This document shows positions 56,691 to 64,000 of a DNA stretch of 64,000 bases, one piece after another; position 1 is the stretch's first letter; every line of letters starts with the position of its first letter. Both the position numbers and the translations under genes were made by a program. The stretch spans positions 18,071,758 through 18,135,757 of the forward strand of contig JBBCBC010000022.1 of the NCBI GenBank assembly GCA_037126765.1. The letters are read 5' to 3'. The DNA comes from Stenogyne calaminthoides (lineage: Eukaryota; Streptophyta; Magnoliopsida; Lamiales; Lamiaceae). The notes below the pieces were generated by a model. That model was not told the DNA's origin. It saw nothing but the letters and a program-made list of their open reading frames with translations, and ran no database searches.

Positions 56691-57598
56691 GATATGAAGG
56701 ACTTAGGGGAAGCCGGGCACATCCTTGGGATCAAGATCACTCGAGATCGCAAGAAAATGATGATAGGCTTATCGCAAGCTTCATATATAGACACTGTCTT
56801 GAAGCAATTCAGCATGCAGGATTCCAAGAAAGGCCTCGTACCTTTCAGACATGGAATCCATCTATCCAAGGAAATGTGCCCTAAGACACAAAAGGAGATA
56901 GATGACATGAAAGGCATTCCTTATGCTCCGGCTGTCGGAAGTCTTATGTATGCAATGCTGTGCACGAGACCAGATATCTACTTTACCGTTGGCATGGTAG
57001 CGAGATATCAAAGTAATCCGGGAAAAGAGCATTGGACGGCAGTTAAGAACATTCTGAAGTATCTGAAAAGAACTCGGGATAGAATGTTAGTTTATCAGTC
57101 AGATAGTCTAATCATCATCGGTTACACGGACTCGAATTTCCAATCAGACTTAGATTCCAGAAAATCTACCTCCGGTAGTGTGTTTTGCATGGGGGGACGA
57201 GCCATGACATGGAGAAGCGTTAAGCAGAAATACATCGCCGATTCTACCATGGAAGCCGAATACGTAGCTGCTTGCGAGGCAGCAAAAGAAGCGTTTGGCT
57301 CAAGAACTTCCTAGTGGACTTGGATGTAGTTCCGAATTTGCCTAGCACAATCACTGTTTACTGTGATAATGCCGGAGCAGTTGCAATTTCAAGGGAACCA
57401 AGAGCCCACAAGGCCAGCAAACACATTGAAAGGAAATACCATCTTATACAAGAAATCTTTAAGAGAGGATATATAGAGGTGGCAAAGATCGCGTCAGAAG
57501 ACAACCTAGCAGATCCATTCACAAAGGGTCTGCCTCAGAACACATTCGAGAGACATGTGGAAGGAATGGGTGTCAAGACCGTTGTCAATCTGCTTTGA
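56691..57598 (+). pseudogene. E RT connection and RNase H
   Basis: 56694-57314: DMKDLGEAGHILGIKITRDRK, SYIDTVLKQFSMQ, GSLMYAMLCTRPDI; RNase H GYTDSNF (first Asp), TMEAEYVAA (Glu). A 1-base frame change at about 57290 (GCGTTTGG where F has GCGGTGTGG). 57272-57598 continues VYCDNAGAVAISR (third Asp), ASKHIERKYHLI, DPFTKGLPQ. Stops at TGA 57596-57598. Confidence 0.87.
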
Positions 57599-57715
57599 GT
57601 ATAAGTGGGAGATATTATTAGGTTCGTGTAGGTGACATTAGATGTCACGCATTAGGAACTACACGAGATATGTTGTAGTATACTTAAAAGCAGACTTTGA
57701 GTATAAGTGGGAGAT
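57593..57715 (+). other. E duplicated polypurine tract
   Basis: TTTGAGTATAAGTGGGAGAT occurs at 57594-57613 and 57696-57715, 102 bp apart. The second abuts the 3' LTR and is the functional position. The first overlaps the RNase H stop codon. Confidence 0.82.
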
Positions 57716-59566
57716 TGTTGGGGTTATACTGGAAAGTATGCTTTTACTTTGTATAACCAAACTGAATTTTTGTCTTATTTACTGAAATAAATTATTAATA
57801 CTGATGCTTTAAATATCATAGAATGTTACATATATTTACTGCATAATTGTTCAATAAATAGTACCTGTTACATTGTAGTTAATTTAGTGATATCAGATTA
57901 CAGAAGATTAAATTAACAGTCCCTTGTAACTAAAAGTACGCTGTTCACGACCTAGATGAAAATGAACAATCCATCGTGAAAGGTTGAAGTGTAAGGCTCA
58001 GATTGGCTTGTCTTGACCAAGAGATTACACTAGTGCATGACTGATGCACTGAATAGGACCTACAGGAGGATAAATTCTTCAGCACTGAATTAGGAAGAAT
58101 TAGACCTCAGTGGTTCGTTATTTCTTAATCTTCGTCCGTTAAATAGAATCGAATGTGGTTAGTAATTATTGCTTTGACTTATGACGGGTACAGAATCAAT
58201 GAGATTTAATACTTTATATCTTGGGCAATATTATTGGTCACATGCGATTGCTAAGATTTAATACGAAGAATCGTGTGCAAGTACGCTTGTTCGATTTGTC
58301 CCCTTGGGAGGTTCATAAGATTTATCATACCAAATCTTGCAAGTGGAATTAGTTTTCGGTATGGATAATAATGTTGAACCGTTCCTTGACCAAAGACAAA
58401 AGATATTAATTAAAGGAAAGTTGTTTCAGTGGCTTGAATAAATTAATGGGCTGGATAATATTAAACACGGAAAATAATAACCGGGAGCCATATTAACAGT
58501 AATATGGGGTAAGATGGATAGTGCAATATTAATTATGTAGTGGGATTAATTAATATTTATGGGCTTGAATAATATTGTGGCTCAATATTAGATATTCAAA
58601 GTCCATTAGAAGGTCCAATCTTAATTCTCCGAAAGGCCCCTCAAGTAGCCCAAACATAATGCCCAATAACTGAAAAAGGTGTTTAAAATAAAATAAATTA
58701 TGGTTGCTTATTTTTTCCAATATTTTTCAAAAAACATGAATAAAAGGGGAGAAAGATTTTCTTTGAATTTTGTTATGGAATGAGGATATGTATTCTTGGA
58801 ATACAAGATTATCTCATTCAATTCAAGAAATCTCCCACTTAGTTATTTATGTGGGATTTTCGAAAATTATGAGAAATAAAGGGAAAGAAATATTTTCTTG
58901 ATTTTCTTGAAAATATATTATGGAAGATATGTATTCTTGGAATACAAGTATATCTCATAAATTAAAGAAGATCCAAATCTTGGAATCTTTATCCTAAAAT
59001 TTCGAAAATACCATAACAATAAGAGAGTGTGATTTTTATGGAATATTTTAATTATGGAGAAAAGAATATATTGGATATATATTCAATATTTCTTGGAGAT
59101 CAAGAAAGAGATTTTTCCTCCCTATTCCCTTAGTAAAAATCGGCCATCACCCTCTTATAAATAGGGGATGAATTTTTAATCCCCAAGTGCAATTCCATAT
59201 GTTGGAAAATTAGAAATCCACAAAGGTGGTGCAACATAATTTTATTTTTCCTTTTGTTAAATTGTTCGCGAGTTCCTACCACCGGATTGTTGAACAAGGA
59301 TAAGGGAATACTTGAGAAGGTATTTTGGTGTGTTCGTGTGAACGGGATCTATCTTCTCAACGGTTGTCACTCTGAGAGGTTAGTTCACGTAAACCTGTAG
59401 CAATTCCACATGCGTAGGATTTATGTGAAATGTTTATCTGCATGATTTGTTGTTGAATTATTATTTGGATTAATATAGGATTAATTCATGCTAGTAATAA
59501 TTGTTAGAATTAAATTTGTATTTAAATATTCATCCCGAATAAATCCGGGCAAATAATTTCCCAACA
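57716..59566 (+). repeat. E 3' LTR (1851 bp)
   Basis: TGTTGGGGTTATACTGG to TTTCCCAACA, TATA box at 59155-59163, right duplication CTTGA at 59567-59571. Serves as the intact reference for the 5' LTR split by B. Confidence 0.94.
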
Positions 59567-59633
59567 CTTGATCTCAAGTATGTGACCGGCTTCCCCTAAG
59601 TCCTTCATATCAAACTGTTTTGACAGCCATACA
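59567..59633 (-). pseudogene. F reverse transcriptase fragment
   Basis: Minus strand encodes KQFDMKDLGEAGHILEIK and continues into 14022-13154 across E. At about 59630-59635 it joins LTR sequence directly, so F has lost the rest of RT, integrase, protease, gag, the primer site and one end of the 5' LTR. Confidence 0.85.
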
Positions 59634-60899
59634 CTTGGATCTTTCTTGAATTTATGAGATATTCTTGTATTCCAAGAATACATATCTTTTTCCACAAAAT
59701 CTTTTCAAGAAAATCAAGAAAATCTTTCTTCCTATTATCTCTCTATAATTTTCGAAATTTACATATTAAAGAGACCAAGTGGGAGATTTCTTGAATTTAT
59801 GGGATAATCTTGTATTCCAAGAATACTTTATCTCCTTTCCATAAAATCTTTTCAAGAAAATCCTTCTCCCTCTTTTCTTTAATAAATTCGAAAAATTAAG
59901 GAAAAAATAATGCAACAATAATTTATTTTATTTTAAGCACCTTTCATTTATTGAACTTTAATTCGGGCTACTTGAGGGGCCTTTAGGAGAATTACGATGG
60001 ACCTTCCAATGGACTTCTGAATTCCAAAATTGAGCCACAATATTATTCAGCCCATTAATATTAATTAATACCACTGTATAATTAATATTGCACTATCCAA
60101 CCTTAACCCATATTACGGTAATATGGCTCCCGGTTATTATTTCCCGTGTTTAAGATTATATAGTCCATTAATTAATTAAGCCACTGAAAAGCTTTATATT
60201 AATTAATATCTTTATCCTTGGAGTAAGGACAGCTCAGCTTTATTATCCATACTGGAAAATTAATTCCACTTGCAAGATTTGGTATGATAAAGGTTCCGAG
60301 CCCACCAAGGGGACCAATCACGCAGGACTTTGCAAGCACACTATTCTCTATATTAATTTAGCAACTGTCGTACAATTAATATTATTGCCCAAGATATAGG
60401 GTATCGAAGTCTCAATGATTCTCTTCCCATTTATAAGTCAAAGCAATAATTATTAATCGCACACGGTCCTTATTAAGTGACAGAGATTAAGAAATCAACA
60501 ACCACTGGGGTCTAACTCTTCATCCCTTAAGTCAGTGCGAATGAGTTTATCCTCTCTACAGGTCTGCTTCAGCGCATCGAATGCACTAGTGTAATATCTT
60601 GGTCAAGACAATTCAATCTGAGCCTTACACATCAACTTCTACCAATAGACTGTTCGGGTCTATCTAGGTTGTGAAACACGCACTAGTTTACAAGAGACTG
60701 TTAACGTGATCTTTTATGATCTGGTATCACCACGTTAACTACAATGTAACATGTGTTATTATATGAACGGTTTGCAATAAATATATATAAAATTCAATCA
60801 TACTTAAAGCAACAGTGATAAATAATTTATTTCAGTAAATAAGTGTTTAATACATTGGTTATACAAAGTAAAAGCATACTTTCACGTATAACCTCAACA
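59634..60899 (-). repeat. F 5' LTR, truncated
   Basis: Matches 11780-13038, lacking the first ~690 bp (the U5 side). Ends ATAACCTCAACA, then TTCCT (60900-60904), F's right target duplication. Confidence 0.9.
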
Positions 60900-60904
60900 T
60901 TCCT

Positions 60905-61593
60905 TCCATATGTCTTTCAAATGTTAACAGAGGCAGACCCTTTGTGAATGGATCAACTAGGTTGTCCTCCGACATGATCTTTGCCACCTCTATATATCCT
61001 CTCCTAACGATTTCTCGTATAAGATGGTATTTCCTTTCAATGTGTTTGCTGGCCTTGTGGGCTCTCGGTTCCCTTGAATTTGCAAATGCTCCGGCATTAT
61101 CATAAAAAACCGTGATGGTGCTGGGCAAATTCGGAACAACGTCCAAGTCCAATAGAAAGTTCTTGAGCCACACCGCTTCTTTCGTTGCTTCACAAGCAGC
61201 TACATATTCGGCTTCTATGGTAGAATCGGCGATGAATTTCTGCTTAATGCTTCTCCATGTTACAGCTCCTCCCCCAAGACAAAAGACACTACCCGAGGTA
61301 GATTTTTTGGAATCTGTGTCCGATTGGAAATCCGAGTCTGTGTATCCCACTGGAAATAAACTGTTCGACTGATAAATCAGCATTTTATCCCGAGTTCTTT
61401 TCAGATACTTTAGAATGTTCTTTACAGGAGTCCAGTGTTGATTTCCGGGATTACTTTGATATCTTGCCACCATGCCAATGGCGTACCAAATATCTAGTCT
61501 CGTGCACAGCATTGCATACATAAGGCTTCCTACTGCCGACGCATAGGGAATGCCTTTCATGTCATCTATCTCCCCTTGTGTCTTGGGACACAT
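60905..61593 (-). pseudogene. F' RNase H, C-terminus cut by F
   Basis: MCPKTQGEIDDMKGIPYAS, then GYTDSDF (Asp), STIEAEYVAA (Glu), FYDNAGAFANSR (third Asp, Cys before it changed to Tyr), KASKHIERKYH, DPFTKGL and FERHMEGM at the F junction. The open frame then continues 12 residues into the F LTR (to 60859) before stopping. The missing end of the gene is at 11085-10960. Confidence 0.85.
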
Positions 61594-62055
61594 GTCTTTC
61601 GATAGATGGATTCCGTGCCTTAAAGGTACAAAACCTTTCTTGGAATCTTACATGCTGAATCGCTTCAAAACTGTGTCTATGTATGAAGTTTGGGATAAGC
61701 CAATCATTTTTTTCTTTCGATCTCGAGTGATCTTGATCCCAAGAATACGACTGTATTCCCCTAAGTACTTCATATCATACTGTTTTGACTGTCATACCCT
61801 TACGTCTGACAAAACCTTTACATCATTTTCGATGAGCAGAATATCTTCTACATATAGTACTAAATATACCAAGGCAGCTCCGTCACACTTCTTATACACA
61901 CAACTTTTAAACTCGTTTTGATCAAACCCATAAGTCTTGATTACATGATCAAAACATTGGTTCCAAGCCTGAGATGCTTGCTTTAGTCCATAAATAGACT
62001 TCATCAGCTTGCAAACAAGGTGTTCTTGGCCTTTCTGCGTTGAAACCTTTGGGCT
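61594..62055 (-). pseudogene. F' reverse transcriptase, C-terminal half
   Basis: From the solo LTR: EHLVCKLMKSIYGLKQASQAWNQ, ENKSCVYKKC-like, LVLYVEDILLIEND, where the usual YVDD is YVED (codon 61846-61848), then DMKYLGEYSRILGIKITRDRKKK, with stops at about 61795 and 61650. The catalytic change and the stops make it inactive. Confidence 0.85.
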
Positions 62056-62060
62056 GTTGC

Positions 62061-63898
62061 TGTTGGGGAATAATATGCACGGATCTATTCGGGATAAATA
62101 TTTAAATACAAATTTAATTCTGATATTTATTACTAGCATGAATTAATCCTATATTAATTCAAATAATAATTCAACAACAAATCATGCATATAATCAATTC
62201 ACGTAAATCCTACGCATGCGGAATTTCTACGAGTTCACGTGAACGTACCTCTTGGAATGGTAATAGCCTCGTTGATTAAACACACCAAAAGAACCTTCCC
62301 AAGTATTCCCTTAATCCTTGCTCGACAATCCGGTGGTAGGACGCTTTCGAACAATTAACAAAAGGAAAATAAACTTTGTTGCACCACCTTTGTGGATTTG
62401 CTAATTTTTTCAGCACATGGAATTGTACTTGGGAATGAAACACTCATCCCCTATTTATAGAAGAGTGGTGGTCGAATTTTTAGAATAAAATAATATGGGA
62501 AAATATTTTTGTTGATCTCCAAGAAATCTTGAATATATCTCATATATTCTTTTCTCCATAATTAAAATATTCCACAAAATCCCAACTCCTCTTTGTTATG
62601 GGATATTTTCGAAAAATAGGGCCAAGAATCCAACATTTGGATCTTCTTGAATTTATGAGATATTCTTGTATTTCAAGAAATACATATCTTTCATAATATC
62701 TTTTTCAAGAAAATCAAGAAAATCTTTATTTCCCCTTTTTTCTCAAAAATTTCGAAATATACTATATGGATGACTAAGTGGGAGATTTCTTGAATTTAAT
62801 GAGATAATCTTGTATTCCTAGAATACATATCTTCATTCCATAACAAAATTCAAAGAAAATCTTTCTCCCCTTTTAATCCATAATTTTCGAAAATAGGAGG
62901 AAAAATAAGGCAACAATATTTATTTTATTTTAAACACATTTTTCAGTTATTGGACTTTATGTTGGGCTACTTAGGGGGCCTTTAGGAGAATTAAGATTGG
63001 ACCTTCCAATGGATCTTGAATTATCAATATTGAGCCACAATATTATTCAAGCCCATAAATATTAATTAATCCCACTACATAATTAATATTGCACTATCCA
63101 TCTTAACCCATATTACAGTCAATATGGCTCCTGGTTATTATTTCCTGTGTTTAAGATTATCTAGCCCATTAATTAATTCAAGCCACTGAAATAGCTTTCA
63201 ATTAATTAATATTTTTTGTCCTTGGTTAAGGAATGGTTCAACATTATTATTCATACCGGAAACTAGTTCCACTTGCAAGATTTGGTATGATAAATCTTAT
63301 GAACCTCCCAAGGGGGCAAATCGAACAAGCGTACTTGCACACTATTCTCCGTATTCAATCTTAGCAATCACATGTGACCAATAATATTGCCCAAGATAAA
63401 AAGTATTGAATCTTGTTGATTCTCTACCCATGATAAGTCAAAGTAATAGTTACCAACCACACGTGATCCTATTTAAGGAACGAAGATTAAGAAATAACGA
63501 ACCACTGAGGTCTAATTCTTCCTTGTTCAGTTCTGAAGAATTTGTCCTCCTGTAGTTCCTATTCAGTGATCAGTCATGCACTAGTGTAATCTCTTGGTCA
63601 AGACAAGCCAATCCGAGCCTTACACTTCAACCTTTCACGTGGATTGTTCATTTCCATCTAGGTCGTGAATGGTGTACTTTTAGTTACAAGGGATTGTTAA
63701 TTTAATCTTCTGTGATCTGGTATCACTAAATTAACTACAATGTAACACGTACTATTTATTGAACAGTTATGCAGTAAATATATGTAACATTCGATGATAT
63801 TTAAAGCATCACTGATAAACAATTTATTTCAGTAAATAAGTCCGAAATTCAGTTTTGATTATACAAAGTAAAACATATTTTCCATTATAATCCCAACA
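62061..63898 (-). repeat. Solo LTR of the E/F family (1838 bp)
   Basis: TGTTGGGGAATAAT to TATAATCCCAACA, flanked by GTTGC at 62056-62060 and 63899-63903. No interior. It inserted in the F' RT, just after the EEIYMQ motif. TATA box CTATAAATAG (minus) near 62455. Confidence 0.93.
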
Positions 63899-63903
63899 GT
63901 TGC

Positions 63904-64000
63904 ATGTAGATTTCCTCGTCAAGACTCTCGTTAAGGAAAGTTGTCTTGACATCCATTTGCACCATTGCTATATCCACAAAAGTGACTAGTGAAGTGATAT
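63904..64000 (-). pseudogene. F' reverse transcriptase, MDVK region (window edge)
   Basis: Minus strand encodes QMDVKTTFLNESLDEEIYMQ-type sequence with the first catalytic Asp intact. It continues beyond the window end. Confidence 0.85.

Larger units (their letters stand above)
14023..59566 (+). mobile_element. Element E: copia element containing B
   Basis: Ends TGTTGGGGTTATACT and TTTCCCAACA, duplication CTTGA at 14018-14022 and 59567-59571. Once B is removed, it comprises the 5' LTR, primer site, gag, a damaged pol, PPT and 3' LTR, all on the plus strand, opposite to its host F. It belongs to the same family as F but a different subfamily. Confidence 0.93.
11090..60899 (-). mobile_element. 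Element F: copia element, internally deleted, containing E
   Basis: The ends are TGTTGGGATAAC and CCTCAACA, flanked by TTCCT on both sides. It inserted into the RNase H C-terminus of F'. It retains the 3' LTR, RNase H, a short RT piece and a truncated 5' LTR. E lies inside it. Confidence 0.92.
9198..64000 (-). mobile_element. Element F': copia element interrupted by F and a solo LTR
   Basis: Its visible parts are the 3' LTR 9198-10938, the PPT region 10939-11089, RNase H and RT 60905-62060, and an RT fragment 63904-64000. The parts join perfectly once F (11090-60899) and the solo LTR (62061-63898) are removed. Its 5' half lies beyond the window. Confidence 0.88.

Overview
The window is plant nuclear heterochromatin, almost certainly from an angiosperm. 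I find no host gene, no rRNA or tRNA gene and nothing bacterial. Essentially every stretch belongs to Ty1/copia-type LTR retrotransposons, recognised by gag, protease (DSG/DTG), integrase, reverse transcriptase (YVDD) and RNase H order, by primer sites complementary to initiator tRNA-Met, and by TG...CA LTRs with 5-bp target duplications. Names below (A, B, D, E, F, F', G) are local labels.

The elements are stacked inside each other. G (minus) is the outermost, at 6486-9197. It is cut on the left by A1 (1-6485) and on the right by F' (9198 to beyond 64000). F' contains F (11090-60899, duplication TTCCT) and a solo LTR of the E/F family (62061-63898, GTTGC). F contains E (14023-59566, CTTGA). 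E contains B (15349-52201, ATTTT). B contains a solo A-family LTR (16352-18394, ACACT) and a second A-family LTR (26880-44184), which is itself split by D (27129-42451, TAACT/TTACT). The longest chain is seven levels: G > F' > F > E > B > A-LTR > D. Insertion order therefore runs from G (oldest) to D (youngest).

There are three broad families. E, F and F' share LTRs of about 1.75-1.95 kb and very similar pol. A, B and D are Sirevirus-like: long LTRs, a PPT of the type ATCAAAAAGGGGGAAAT, and a large extra ORF between RNase H and the 3' LTR. G is a separate copia lineage with a short LTR remnant.

The most interesting biology is in the 3' third of the Sirevirus-like elements. In both B and D the extra (env-like) gene has its own TATA box, a 5'-UTR intron with matching splice sites, and an ATG just after the acceptor. 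Divergent from it, both elements carry an antisense ORF (35470-35862 in D; 23205-23405 in B) with a recognisably conserved protein and 3' region; in D it also has a TATA box. This looks like a divergent gene pair carried inside a retrotransposon.

Two further points matter to anyone using this sequence. First, many local clusters replace CTG/CAG by CG-containing strings relative to sister copies. This is the pattern expected if CHG-methylated cytosines were miscalled as CpG, so many frameshifts in A, B and D may not be real. Second, the A-family LTR at 26880-44184 has no target duplication and bridges two copies of the same B pol segment, implying recombination between different A insertions.
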